Origin: Ruminococcus sp.
GTDB taxonomy: Bacteria > Bacillota > Clostridia > Oscillospirales > Acutalibacteraceae
Length of the DNA stretch: 64,000 nt
NCBI GenBank assembly: GCA_004556705.1
Contig: SFGA01000004.1
Location: 25,856 to 89,855, forward strand
Direction of reading: 5' to 3'
This document shows, in pieces, positions 6,824 to 14,447 of this stretch (position 1 is its first letter; every line of letters starts with the position of its first letter). The notes under the pieces were generated by a model. The model had not been told where the DNA came from. It did no database searches and saw only the letters and a list, made by a program, of their open reading frames with translations. The position numbers and the translations under genes were made by a program.

Positions 6824-7921
6824 TTATCTGTCTACTCTCGCACCTGCACCGGACACTATCTTCTCAACCTCTTTAAGTGAAGCCATAGATGTATCGCCGG
6901 GTGTGGTCATTGCAAGCGCACCGTGTGCGACACCGTAGTTGACGGCTGTTTGCGGATCGCCTGTTGTCATAAGACCGTAAATAAGACCCGATGCGAAGCT
7001 GTCGCCGCCGCCGACTCTGTCGTAAATTTCAAGTCCCGGCAAGGAAAGTCCGTTGTAAATTTTGCCGTCTGCGTAGCAAATCGCCGACCAATCATTTACG
7101 GTTGCGGTCTTAACTGTACGAAGTGTTGTTGCGATTACCTTGAAGTTCGGATATACCTTGCAAACCTCGCCGAGCATCTTTTTATAGCCGTCAATGTTAA
7201 GGGATTTGAGGTTTTCGTCGTTGCCTTCGATTTCAAAGCCGAGACAAGCGGTAAAGTCCTCCTCGTTGCCTATCATAACATCAATGTATTTTGCTATTTC
7301 TTTATTAACCTCCTGTGCCTTTGCCTTACCGCCGATGTCATTCCAAAGAGACGGGCGGTAGTTAAGGTCATAAGAAACAACCGTTCCGTATTTTTTAGCA
7401 GTCTTAACCGCTTCGATAACAACCTCCGAGGTTGTTTCCGAAAGTGCGGCAAAAATTCCGCCCGTATGAAGCCAACGAACACCGAGAGTTCCGAAGATAT
7501 AATCCCAGTCAATATCGCCTGCTTTAAGCTTGGAAACAGCGGTATTTCCCCTGTCGGACACACCGACAGCACCTCTGATACCGTAGCCTCTTTCGGTAAA
7601 ATTCAAGCCGTTTCTGACAGTTCTGCCGATACCGTCATATTTTACCCATTTAATGAGAGAAGTGTCAACTCCGCCTTGAAGCATAAAATCCTCAACAAGT
7701 CTGCCGACCTCATTATCGGCAAGTGCCGTAACAGCCGAGGTTTTAAGTCCGAAGCAACGGCGAAGTCCTCTTGCGACGTTATATTCTCCGCCGCCCTCCC
7801 ATACTCTGAATGAACGTGCGGTTCTTATTCTTCCGTCGCCGGGGTCAAGTCTTAACATTATTTCGCCCAAAGAAATTGCGTCAAAAGTACATTCCTCGGG
7901 TTTTCTCAAAGATAATTCCAT
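6824..7921 (-). CDS. kdgK: 2-dehydro-3-deoxygluconate kinase (PfkB family)
   Basis: Phosphorylates KDG to KDPG with ATP. It is a 365-residue ribokinase/PfkB-fold protein. The N-terminal GGGEYNVARGL segment and the C-terminal DRVGGGDSFASGL signature (residues 301-313, catalytic D307) are intact. Substrate is assigned from context: mannonate dehydratase upstream makes KDG and KDPG aldolase downstream uses KDPG. The ATG at 7921 has a GAAAGGAT ribosome binding site. The length is somewhat above the typical 310-345 residues. Confidence 0.88.
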   Translation of the reverse strand: MELSLRKPEECTFDAISLGEIMLRLDPGDGRIRTARSFRVWEGGGEYNVARGLRRCFGLKTSAVTALADNEVGRLVEDFMLQGGVDTSLIKWVKYDGIGRTVRNGLNFTERGYGIRGAVGVSDRGNTAVSKLKAGDIDWDYIFGTLGVRWLHTGGIFAALSETTSEVVIEAVKTAKKYGTVVSYDLNYRPSLWNDIGGKAKAQEVNKEIAKYIDVMIGNEEDFTACLGFEIEGNDENLKSLNIDGYKKMLGEVCKVYPNFKVIATTLRTVKTATVNDWSAICYADGKIYNGLSLPGLEIYDRVGGGDSFASGLIYGLMTTGDPQTAVNYGVAHGALAMTTPGDTSMASLKEVEKIVSGAGARVDR

Positions 7922-7939
7922 ATTTATATCCTTTCACAA

Positions 7940-8197
7940 TTAAACGTTTATTACATAGTTTCCCAAAAGAATACAGGTCTCGCAAAGTGCCATAAGCACC
8001 AGAGCGATAATAATATCCTTTTTGGATTTCTTACCGAGTAAGCCTTGTCTTTTCTTTTCTGTCGAAACGGTAATATCGCCGTTTTCGCCTAAGCTTTCTT
8101 TTTGAACGGTAGTTTTACGGTTTCCGTCAACAAAGAATTTAATAACGAACACTATCGCAACAAGTAAAAACAAGCCTGCTATAACATAAATCCACAT
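7940..8197 (-). CDS. Small two-TM membrane protein in hexuronate operon
   Basis: I do not recognise this 85-residue protein. Residues 1-20 form a hydrophobic N-terminal segment (MWIYVIAGLFLLVAIVFVIK). A charged middle part contains several Lys, Glu and Thr. A second hydrophobic segment near residues 64-82 includes IIALVLMALCETCILLGN. It is likely a two-pass membrane protein with a short loop. It is co-directional, 25 nt after uxuB and 18 nt before kdgK, with an AAAGGGCGG ribosome binding site. A role in substrate uptake or anchoring would be a guess. Confidence 0.75.
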   Translation of the reverse strand: MWIYVIAGLFLLVAIVFVIKFFVDGNRKTTVQKESLGENGDITVSTEKKRQGLLGKKSKKDIIIALVLMALCETCILLGNYVINV

Positions 8198-8222
8198 AAC
8201 GTAACCGCCCTTTCAATAAAAA

Positions 8223-9071
8223 TCAAACGCCCGAATAAGCGTTAAAGCCGCCGTCAACCGCTATCGTCGTTCCTGTGATAAAGCTCGAATATGTCTCATC
8301 GCAGAGGAAAAGAAGTGAACCTTCAAGTTCTTGCGGCTCGCCGAAGCGTTTCATAGGAGTTGCGGCAAGTATTTTGCCCGTTCTCGCTGTGGGTGTTCCG
8401 TCCTCGTTCCAAAGCAAAGCCTTGTTCTGATTTGTCGAGAAAAAGCCGGGTGCGATTGAATTGACACGAATTCCGACGTCGGCAAAATGTACAGCCATAA
8501 ACTCCGTGAAGTTCTTAACCGCCGCCTTTGCTGCCGAATATGCAGGGATTTTTGTAAGCGGACGAAAAGCGTTCATTGAGGTTATCATTACAATACAGGT
8601 GTTTTCCTTTTTAGCCATATCGGGTGTGAACACTTGTGTCGGGATAAGAGTTCCGAGAAAGTTAAGGTTGAAAACAAACGAAATTCCCTGTGGGTCAAGG
8701 TCAAAGAAGGTTTTGACGTCGTCATTTTTCTCGACAAGGTCGATTTTTTCAAGCGTCTCCTTTGTGGTTGTGCCCTTAGGATTGTTTCCGCCTGCGCCGT
8801 TTAACAAAATATCGCATGTTCCTAACTTTTCGTTTACGATTTCCCTTGCCTTTTCCATGCTCTCTTTTTCGAGTACATTGCAGCCGACAGCTATTGCCGT
8901 ACCGCCGTTTTCGGTTATTTTATCGGCAACTTTTTGAGCCGCCGCTTCGTTGAGGTCGAGAACAGCAACCTTAACACCCTGACGAGCAAGTGCCTTTGCA
9001 AAATCGCCGCAAAGAACTCCGCCGCCTCCTGTAACAACAGCTACTCTGCCTTTAAGATTTTCATGTGTCAT
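8223..9071 (-). CDS. uxuB: D-mannonate oxidoreductase / fructuronate reductase, SDR type
   Basis: Interconverts D-fructuronate and D-mannonate with NAD(H). This is the short-chain dehydrogenase form known from Bacillus YjmF, not the long-chain polyol dehydrogenase of E. coli. The 282-residue protein has the nucleotide-binding TGGGGVLC motif (residues 14-21), NGAGG near 91-95, and the catalytic triad S165, Y178, K182 (YSAAK). It starts 1 nt after the uxuA stop. Function is inferred from the family and from lying between mannonate dehydratase and KDG kinase genes. Confidence 0.88.
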   Translation of the reverse strand: MTHENLKGRVAVVTGGGGVLCGDFAKALARQGVKVAVLDLNEAAAQKVADKITENGGTAIAVGCNVLEKESMEKAREIVNEKLGTCDILLNGAGGNNPKGTTTKETLEKIDLVEKNDDVKTFFDLDPQGISFVFNLNFLGTLIPTQVFTPDMAKKENTCIVMITSMNAFRPLTKIPAYSAAKAAVKNFTEFMAVHFADVGIRVNSIAPGFFSTNQNKALLWNEDGTPTARTGKILAATPMKRFGEPQELEGSLLFLCDETYSSFITGTTIAVDGGFNAYSGV

Positions 9072-9072
9072 A

Positions 9073-10143
9073 TCAGTTTCTCTCCTTACTCTTTTTTACA
9101 GCTTCCCAAAGTCCGTTGAGATATGCGACGCCGAGTGCTCTGTCATAAAGCCCGTAGCCGGGGCGTGCAACCTCTCCCCATATCATTCTGCCGTGATCGG
9201 GGCGAATATATCCGTCAAAACCAACGTCCTGCAAAGCCTTGACGATTTCATACATATCAAGTGAGCCCGTATTGCTCTCGTGTGCCGTTTCGTTGAAATG
9301 ATTGTCTACAACATTTACATTGCGCAAATGTGCAAAATATATTCTGTCGCCAAACTCTCTTATCATTGCAGGCAAGTCATTTTTTGAGCTGGCGCCGAGT
9401 GAGCCTGTGCAGAAGGTAAGTCCGTTATATTTTGACGGTACAAGCTCCAAAAGCTTTTTAAGAGATTCTCTGTCCTTGATAATTCTCGGAAGTCCGAAAA
9501 TATCCCATGGCGGATCGTCGGGATGGATAGCCATTTTGACATCACACTCCTCACACACGGGCATAATCGCATCAAGGAAATATTTGAGATTGTTCCAAAG
9601 GTCATCAGAAGTAACACCCTTATACTTTTCAAAAAGCTCCTTTATTTCGGGCATTCTCTCGGTTTCCCAGCCGGGCATTGCATAGCCGTTTGAGTTATCG
9701 TCAATGTCCTTGAACATCTGCTCGGGGCTTTTACCCTCAATCTGCACTCCGTCATAGGAAAGACAGGTTGCGCCGTCGCCCATATCCATTGCAAGGTCAG
9801 TTCTTGTCCAGTCAAAAACAGGCATAAAATTATAGCATATAACCTTAACACCTGCTTTCGCAAGGTTGCGGATGCTTGTTTTATAGTTTTCGATATATTT
9901 GTCTCTTGTAGGCAAGCCGATTTTAATGTCCTCGTGAACGTTTACGCTCTCGATACACTCCATTGTAAGTCCTGCTTTTTCAATCTCTGATTTCATTTTC
10001 ATAATGTCATCGAGTTCCCACGCTTCACCCGCAGGTAAATTGTGCAAAGCAGGAACAACACCGACAACATTCGGGATTTGCCTAATTTGCTCAAGGGTTA
10101 CGGTGTCCTTTTCGGAACCGAACCAGCGAAAAGTCATTTGCAT
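9073..10143 (-). CDS. uxuA: Mannonate dehydratase
   Basis: Dehydrates D-mannonate to 2-keto-3-deoxygluconate. It is a TIM-barrel metalloenzyme of 356 residues with the family N-terminus MQMTFRWFG. Metal-ligand motifs typical of UxuA are visible: MAIHPDDPP near residue 200, a TFCTGSLGA segment, and RNV...HE and RPDHGR near the C-terminus. It is the first gene of the operon. The ATG at 10143 has a strong GGAGGACAAGATT ribosome binding region, and a promoter lies 30-60 nt upstream. Confidence 0.95.
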   Translation of the reverse strand: MQMTFRWFGSEKDTVTLEQIRQIPNVVGVVPALHNLPAGEAWELDDIMKMKSEIEKAGLTMECIESVNVHEDIKIGLPTRDKYIENYKTSIRNLAKAGVKVICYNFMPVFDWTRTDLAMDMGDGATCLSYDGVQIEGKSPEQMFKDIDDNSNGYAMPGWETERMPEIKELFEKYKGVTSDDLWNNLKYFLDAIMPVCEECDVKMAIHPDDPPWDIFGLPRIIKDRESLKKLLELVPSKYNGLTFCTGSLGASSKNDLPAMIREFGDRIYFAHLRNVNVVDNHFNETAHESNTGSLDMYEIVKALQDVGFDGYIRPDHGRMIWGEVARPGYGLYDRALGVAYLNGLWEAVKKSKERN

Positions 10144-10171
10144 AATCTTGTCCTCCTACACATATATTTTT

Positions 10172-10200
10172 ATTTTATCACTTAGATTTATTATTAGCAA
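10172..10200 (-). promoter_or_regulatory. SigA-type promoter of the uxuA operon
   Basis: Minus strand TTGCTA (10195-10200), 17-bp spacer, TAAAAT (10172-10177), about 29 nt ahead of the uxuA start. No clear operator palindrome was seen next to it. Confidence 0.6.
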
Positions 10201-10227
10201 TAAAAATATATTTTTTTCAAACAAAAA

Positions 10228-10261
10228 GCACCTCAAAACAGTACAAAGCTAATTGAGGTGC
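10228..10261 (-). terminator. Intrinsic terminator of the ffh-trmD operon
   Basis: GCACCTCAA pairs with TTGAGGTGC across a 16-nt loop. On the minus strand it is followed by TTTTTGTTTG. It lies 6 nt after the trmD stop. Confidence 0.88.
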
Positions 10262-10266
10262 AATTA

Positions 10267-11001
10267 TTATTTATTTTCTTTTAATTTGGCAAGGTATTCC
10301 CTGTCTTTTTTTGTAAGCTCGGCGCTTTTAAGCATATCCGGTCTGCGTTCCAAGGTGCGTTCAAGGGATTTTTCTCTGCGCCATTTATCGATATTTCCGT
10401 GGTGTCCCGACAAAAGTATATCGGGCACCTTCCTGCCGTGCCACTCGGGAGGCCGTGTATATTGAGGATATTCCAAAAGTCCGCTGTAATGACTTTCCAA
10501 TTCCTTTGCCTCGTCATTCGGCAAAACTCCGTCAATCATTCTTGCGATACTGTCCGAAAGAATGAGTGCAGGAAGCTCTCCGCCCGTCAAAACATAGTCC
10601 CCTACCGAGATTTCCTCGTCAACTATTTCCTCGATTATACGCTCGTCAACGCCCTCATAATGACCGCACAGTATTGCGATATTCGGAAGCTGCGAAAGCT
10701 CCTTAACACGCTTTTGAGTGAGCGTTTTGCCCTGCGCCGACATATAAATAAGATGCGGTTTTTTGCCGTCCTCGGAGCAAAGTGAAGCGAAGCAATCATA
10801 AATTGGCTGAGTTTGCATAAGCATACCCATTCCGCCGCCGTACGGTGCGTCGTCCACTCTGTTGTGCTTATCGTGTGTGAAATCTCTGATATTTACAGTG
10901 TCAATTTCAATTATTCCGCTTTTCCTCGCCCTGCCGATTATGCTCTCGTCAAGCACAGAATTGCACATCTCGGGGAAAAGAGTCATTATTGTTATTTTCA
11001 T
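10267..11001 (-). CDS. trmD: tRNA (guanine-N1-)-methyltransferase
   Basis: SPOUT-family enzyme that methylates G37 of tRNAs using S-adenosylmethionine. The 244-residue protein begins MKITIMTLFPEM. It contains the knot-region signatures YMSAQGK and LCGHYEGVDERI, and the SVGDYVLTGGELPA block before the C-terminal domain. Its start overlaps the rimM stop by 4 nt, and it ends the ylxM-ffh-rpsP-khpA-rimM-trmD operon. Confidence 0.97.
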   Translation of the reverse strand: MKITIMTLFPEMCNSVLDESIIGRARKSGIIEIDTVNIRDFTHDKHNRVDDAPYGGGMGMLMQTQPIYDCFASLCSEDGKKPHLIYMSAQGKTLTQKRVKELSQLPNIAILCGHYEGVDERIIEEIVDEEISVGDYVLTGGELPALILSDSIARMIDGVLPNDEAKELESHYSGLLEYPQYTRPPEWHGRKVPDILLSGHHGNIDKWRREKSLERTLERRPDMLKSAELTKKDREYLAKLKENK

Positions 11002-11528
11002 TCTTCAACGCTCTCCCCATCATCAAAAAGTCCTTTTATAGCGTCAATCTCAACAAAGCCTGCTTCAACATCCGTGCTTATAACCACGCTTTTGATTGCA
11101 GGAATGAGGGTTTCCCTGCCGTCGTCGGACTTAACCGTCCAAACGTCATTTGCAGGATATTTCTGAATATCGGAAATTTTGCCGTAAACCTTATCGGTTC
11201 CCGTCTGCCTGACCTCACAGCCTATTAAATCCTCAATAAACCAAGTATTTTCAGGCAAATTCGCATCTTCTCGCTTCATATACAAGACCTTATTGCGAAG
11301 CGACTGCGCCTTTTCCATAGTGTCAACCCCGTCAAGCGAGAGTATGACAATATTGCCGTGAGGACGAGCCGACTTCACAGCGATTTTTTCATTTCCGTTT
11401 TCGTCAAAATATACCGTTTTGAATTTTTTGATAAACTGCGGCGTATCACACCACGGATTGAGACGAACCTCGCCCTTTACGCCGTGAGTACCGACTATCT
11501 GCCCGAGCTCAAGATAAGGTTTAAGCAT
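10998..11528 (-). CDS. rimM: Ribosome maturation factor RimM
   Basis: 30S assembly factor that binds S19. It has an N-terminal RimM beta-barrel beginning LELGQIVGTHGVKGEVR and a C-terminal PRC-barrel with ENTWFIEDLIGCEV and DVWTVKSDDGRETLIPA. The ATG at 11528 is chosen over an in-frame start at 11570 because it gives the normal N-terminus and is preceded by a GGGGGAAAT ribosome binding site. Confidence 0.95.
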   Translation of the reverse strand: MLKPYLELGQIVGTHGVKGEVRLNPWCDTPQFIKKFKTVYFDENGNEKIAVKSARPHGNIVILSLDGVDTMEKAQSLRNKVLYMKREDANLPENTWFIEDLIGCEVRQTGTDKVYGKISDIQKYPANDVWTVKSDDGRETLIPAIKSVVISTDVEAGFVEIDAIKGLFDDGESVEE

Positions 11529-11574
11529 ATTTCCCCCATAAAAGCTAAGGGGTACATAATGTACCCCCACTTAA

Positions 11575-11808
11575 TCAGTCAATATCAATTTGAACTTTTT
11601 CCCCGTCCTTAACGGCACGTGCCTTAACAACGGTTCTGATTGCCTTTGCAATTCTGCCCTGCTTACCGATAACTCTGCCCATTTCGCTTTCGTCAACGTG
11701 GAGATGATATACAATGATACCTCTCTCGTTGGGCTCGTCAACCGTAACGCTGACCTTATCGGGATTTTCAACAAGACCTCTTGCTATGATTTCAAGAAGT
11801 TCTTTCAT
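11575..11808 (-). CDS. khpA: KH-domain RNA-binding protein KhpA
   Basis: Small 77-residue RNA-binding protein made of a single KH domain, with the GxxG loop in VIGKQGRIAKAIR. It is usually encoded between rpsP and rimM in Firmicutes, as here. In streptococci KhpA works with KhpB in cell-division-related post-transcriptional control; that role is known for the family and not shown here. Confidence 0.93.
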   Translation of the reverse strand: MKELLEIIARGLVENPDKVSVTVDEPNERGIIVYHLHVDESEMGRVIGKQGRIAKAIRTVVKARAVKDGEKVQIDID

Positions 11809-11826
11809 CTAAAAGATCCCCCTTGA

Positions 11827-12072
11827 TTATTTAATAATGCCGTTCTGCTTAAACAAAGCCTTAACAGTATCTGTGGGCTGAGCGCCGTTCTTAATCCACT
11901 GCTGAGCCTTCTCTGCGTCGATATTAACGATTGCAGGAGTCTTCATGGGGTCAAATGTACCGATCTCCTCGATGCACTTACCGTCACGGGGTGCTCTTGA
12001 ATCTGCTACGATTACACGGTAGAAGGGAGCCTTCTTTGCGCCCATTCTGCGAAGTCTGATTTTTACTGCCAT
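11827..12072 (-). CDS. rpsP: 30S ribosomal protein S16
   Basis: Small-subunit ribosomal protein of 81 residues. It starts MAVKIRLRRMGAKKAPFYR and contains the diagnostic VADSRAPRDGK stretch. The ATG at 12072 has a GGAGG ribosome binding site; an upstream in-frame start at 12087 lies on that site and is rejected. It belongs to the ffh operon. Confidence 0.97.
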   Translation of the reverse strand: MAVKIRLRRMGAKKAPFYRVIVADSRAPRDGKCIEEIGTFDPMKTPAIVNIDAEKAQQWIKNGAQPTDTVKALFKQNGIIK

Positions 12073-12145
12073 TTTGTTTTCCTCCAAAATATATTATAAA
12101 TAATTTTATGCCAACCACTTAAATTAAAGTGCTTAGTTGATAAGT

Positions 12146-13504
12146 TTACATCGGGAAGCCGCCAAAGCCGCCCTGTCCGCCTCCGAAATTCATTCTCGAA
12201 AGCTTCTTTCTCATGCCCTTTGAGTTGAACTGCTTCATCATCTTCTGCATCTGACGGTACTGTGAGAGAAGTCTGTTGACATCCTCAACCTGCATACCGC
12301 AGCCTGCCGCAATTCTTCTTTTCCTCGACGGGTTAATAATATCGGGATTTGCACGCTCTTTGGGAGTCATTGAGAAAATAATTGCCTGTATTCTGTCAAG
12401 CTGACCGTCGTCTATATCGACGTTTTTAAGCTTGCTTCCGACACCCGGCAGCATTGAGAGAATGTCCTTCATAGAGCCCATTTTCTTAACCTGCTGCATT
12501 TGGTCGAGCAAATCGTTGAGGTCAAACTTGTTTTTGCGGATTTTAGCTTCAAGCTCCGCCGCCTTCTTCTCGTCAAGTGCCGTTTCAGCCTTTTCGATAA
12601 GCGAAAGCACGTCGCCCATACCGAGTATTCTCGAAGCCATTCTGTCGGGGTAGAAATAATCAAGCTCATCAAGCTTTTCGCCCATACCGACAAATTTAAT
12701 CGGCTTACCCGTAACTGCTCTTGCCGAAAGAGCCGCACCGCCTCTTGTGTCGCCGTCCATCTTGGTAAGCACCATACCGTCAATGCCGAGTGCCTCGTCA
12801 AAAGTACTTGCAACGGTAACTGCGTCCTGACCCGTCATTGCGTCAACGACAAGCAAAATCTCGTGAGGGTGAACGGCAGCCTTAACATTCTGCAATTCCT
12901 CCATAAGCTCACGGTCAATATGCAAGCGACCTGCGGTATCTATAATAACATAGTCATAGCCCTGATCCTTAGCGAGAGACACAGCTTGCTTTGAAATCTC
13001 AACAGGATCGCCCTGTCCCTTTTCGAACACGGGAACTCCGACCTGCTCGCCGACAACCTGAAGCTGTTTAACGGCAGCCGGACGGTAAACGTCGCAGGCT
13101 ACAAGCAACGGTCTGTGATTTTCTTTTTTCAATTTAAGAGCAATCTTTGCACAGTGTGTTGTTTTACCCGAGCCCTGCAAACCGCACATCATAACGATTG
13201 TAGGCGGATGAGAAGCATAGGCAAGCCTTGTCTGTGTCCCGCCCATAAGGTCGGTAAGCTCTTCGTTTACAATTTTAATTACCATTTGGGCAGGAGTAAG
13301 GCTCTCCATAACCTGCGAGCCGATAGCCCTTTCGGTTACCCTTTGAGTAAAGTCCTTTGCGACCTTATAGTTAACGTCCGCCTCAAGCAAAGCAAGACGA
13401 ACCTCACGCATAGCCTCTTTAACATCCGATTCATTAAGACTTCCCTTGCTGCGAAGCCGTCCGAATGCGGATTCGAGTTTATCCGATAAACTTTCAAATG
13501 CCAT
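12146..13504 (-). CDS. ffh: Signal recognition particle protein Ffh
   Basis: GTPase that binds signal peptides of nascent membrane and secreted proteins together with SRP RNA. Of its 452 residues, the first 85 form the N domain. The G domain has GLQGSGKTT at 108-116, DTAGR and TKMDGDTRGGA. The methionine-rich M domain follows and ends in a short Gly-rich tail (GGGQGGFGGFPM). ylxM is immediately upstream, as in most Firmicutes. Confidence 0.97.
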   Translation of the reverse strand: MAFESLSDKLESAFGRLRSKGSLNESDVKEAMREVRLALLEADVNYKVAKDFTQRVTERAIGSQVMESLTPAQMVIKIVNEELTDLMGGTQTRLAYASHPPTIVMMCGLQGSGKTTHCAKIALKLKKENHRPLLVACDVYRPAAVKQLQVVGEQVGVPVFEKGQGDPVEISKQAVSLAKDQGYDYVIIDTAGRLHIDRELMEELQNVKAAVHPHEILLVVDAMTGQDAVTVASTFDEALGIDGMVLTKMDGDTRGGAALSARAVTGKPIKFVGMGEKLDELDYFYPDRMASRILGMGDVLSLIEKAETALDEKKAAELEAKIRKNKFDLNDLLDQMQQVKKMGSMKDILSMLPGVGSKLKNVDIDDGQLDRIQAIIFSMTPKERANPDIINPSRKRRIAAGCGMQVEDVNRLLSQYRQMQKMMKQFNSKGMRKKLSRMNFGGGQGGFGGFPM

Positions 13505-13515
13505 TTCAGTACCTC

Positions 13516-13878
13516 TTATTCAACCACGGACAATGCCAAAGATTTGATTTTAACAACGGTTTCGTTGACCTCTCTTGACAAGTCGTGTTCGAGATTGTAA
13601 ACATTTATCTTTTCGGCGCAGTCGATTATACCGTTCATACACTCCGTAATATGCTCAAACTTAGCCGCAAAGCCAAGTTTTTCTTCCATTTCATAAAGCT
13701 GAGCCTCGGCACGCTTAATAGCATCCCTTACGCCTTGACGGGTAATACCCTCATTCTCGGCAATTTCGGAAAGCGAAAGGTCGTCATTATAATAATAATT
13801 GAGAAAATCCCTCTGCTTTTCGGTAAGAACGTCGCCGTAAAAATCATATAAAATTGTTATTTCAACGTTATTAGCCAT
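13516..13878 (-). CDS. ylxM: YlxM/p13-like DNA-binding protein
   Basis: Helix-turn-helix protein of 120 residues resembling sigma-70 region 4 (LTEKQRDFLNYYYNDDLSLSEIAENEGITRQGV near residues 17-50). It is encoded directly before ffh in most Firmicutes and is reported to stimulate SRP GTPase activity in streptococci. The ATG at 13878 gives the standard N-terminus; the frame stays open further upstream, but that part would cover the inverted repeat at the promoter. It is the first gene of the operon. Confidence 0.92.
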   Translation of the reverse strand: MANNVEITILYDFYGDVLTEKQRDFLNYYYNDDLSLSEIAENEGITRQGVRDAIKRAEAQLYEMEEKLGFAAKFEHITECMNGIIDCAEKINVYNLEHDLSREVNETVVKIKSLALSVVE

Positions 13879-13915
13879 TAAAAAAGCCCTCTTCCGAACG
13901 TATAATTCGCAACAA

Positions 13916-13947
13916 CACCCTGTAAAGTCCATTCACTTTACAGGGTG
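13916..13947 (-). promoter_or_regulatory. Perfect 13-bp inverted repeat overlapping the ylxM-ffh start site
   Basis: CACCCTGTAAAGT, a 6-nt spacer, then ACTTTACAGGGTG. It begins 2 nt downstream of the -10 hexamer, so it spans the expected transcription start and the first bases of the mRNA. It could be an operator or a 5'-end stem-loop. There is no T-run after it in the minus direction, so it is not a convincing terminator for the gene at 13986. Confidence 0.8.
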
Positions 13948-13949
13948 CT

Positions 13950-13978
13950 ATTATACTAAATAAATATCAATTTGTCAA
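13950..13978 (-). promoter_or_regulatory. Full-consensus SigA promoter of the ylxM-ffh operon
   Basis: Minus strand TTGACA (13973-13978), 17-bp spacer, TATAAT (13950-13955): a perfect match at both hexamers. Confidence 0.92.
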
Positions 13979-13985
13979 GAGAAAT

Positions 13986-14387
13986 TTATCTCCAATCGAT
14001 AACCGCATCATGCGAGCCGTTGTTTATGTCGTCATTTCCGACAACTACCTTCTTTGTCTGACCCTCTGTCTTTTTTGCGGTTGTTTCAGGCTCGGTAGCA
14101 GGCGCAGCAGTCTCCGCCTCTTTCTTTTCCTTATCCTTTGCCACCTGTGCAGCGGTCTTTGTTACAAGGTCCTCATACATCTCCGCATAGCCGTCCTTGT
14201 CGGTCGTTACGGGTATTTTTTCGCCGTTAACATTTGTAATAAACAAATCTCCGTTTTCGTCCGTCGAATACTCAATCTTATTATCGGTATTGGGCTTTTC
14301 CTTAAAATCCTCGTTCTTTTTACAAGCTGTCATAAGCGTTGCCATAGCAACAAGTGCAAGCGCAACGGCAATAATAGATTTTTTCAT
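13986..14387 (-). CDS. Small secreted lipoprotein, function unknown
   Basis: A 133-residue protein with a lipoprotein signal: MKKS, a hydrophobic stretch, then lipobox LMTAC with C21 as the lipidated residue. The mature part begins KKNEDFKEKPNTDNKIEY and contains a short region rich in Lys, Glu, Ala and Thr (about 86-113), probably disordered. The GD-rich segment near 38-60 (STDENGDLFITNVNGEKIPVTT) resembles conserved small Clostridia lipoproteins of unknown role. It lies between mutS2 and ylxM with a possible promoter of its own. Confidence 0.82.
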   Translation of the reverse strand: MKKSIIAVALALVAMATLMTACKKNEDFKEKPNTDNKIEYSTDENGDLFITNVNGEKIPVTTDKDGYAEMYEDLVTKTAAQVAKDKEKKEAETAAPATEPETTAKKTEGQTKKVVVGNDDINNGSHDAVIDWR

Positions 14388-14416
14388 AGCATTTCCTCCA
14401 ATATAAATCTAAGCTT

Positions 14417-14444
14417 ATTTTAACACAAAAGCCGATATTTGCAA
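14417..14444 (-). promoter_or_regulatory. Possible promoter of the lipoprotein gene
   Basis: Minus strand TTGCAA (14439-14444), 16-bp spacer, TAAAAT (14417-14422) with TGT before the -10 (extended -10 form). It abuts the 3' end of mutS2. An AGGAGG-type site (TTGGAGGAAATGCT) precedes the ATG at 14387. Confidence 0.5.
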
Positions 14445-14447
14445 GCG

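Noticed and set aside
6923..7813. 296-codon open frame on the plus strand opposite kdgK
   Set aside because: It lacks a ribosome binding site and any family resemblance, and lies wholly inside a well-supported kinase gene; it arises from codon bias on the other strand.
8461..8937. 158-codon plus-strand frame opposite uxuB
   Set aside because: No start signals or recognisable domain, fully covered by an intact SDR gene.
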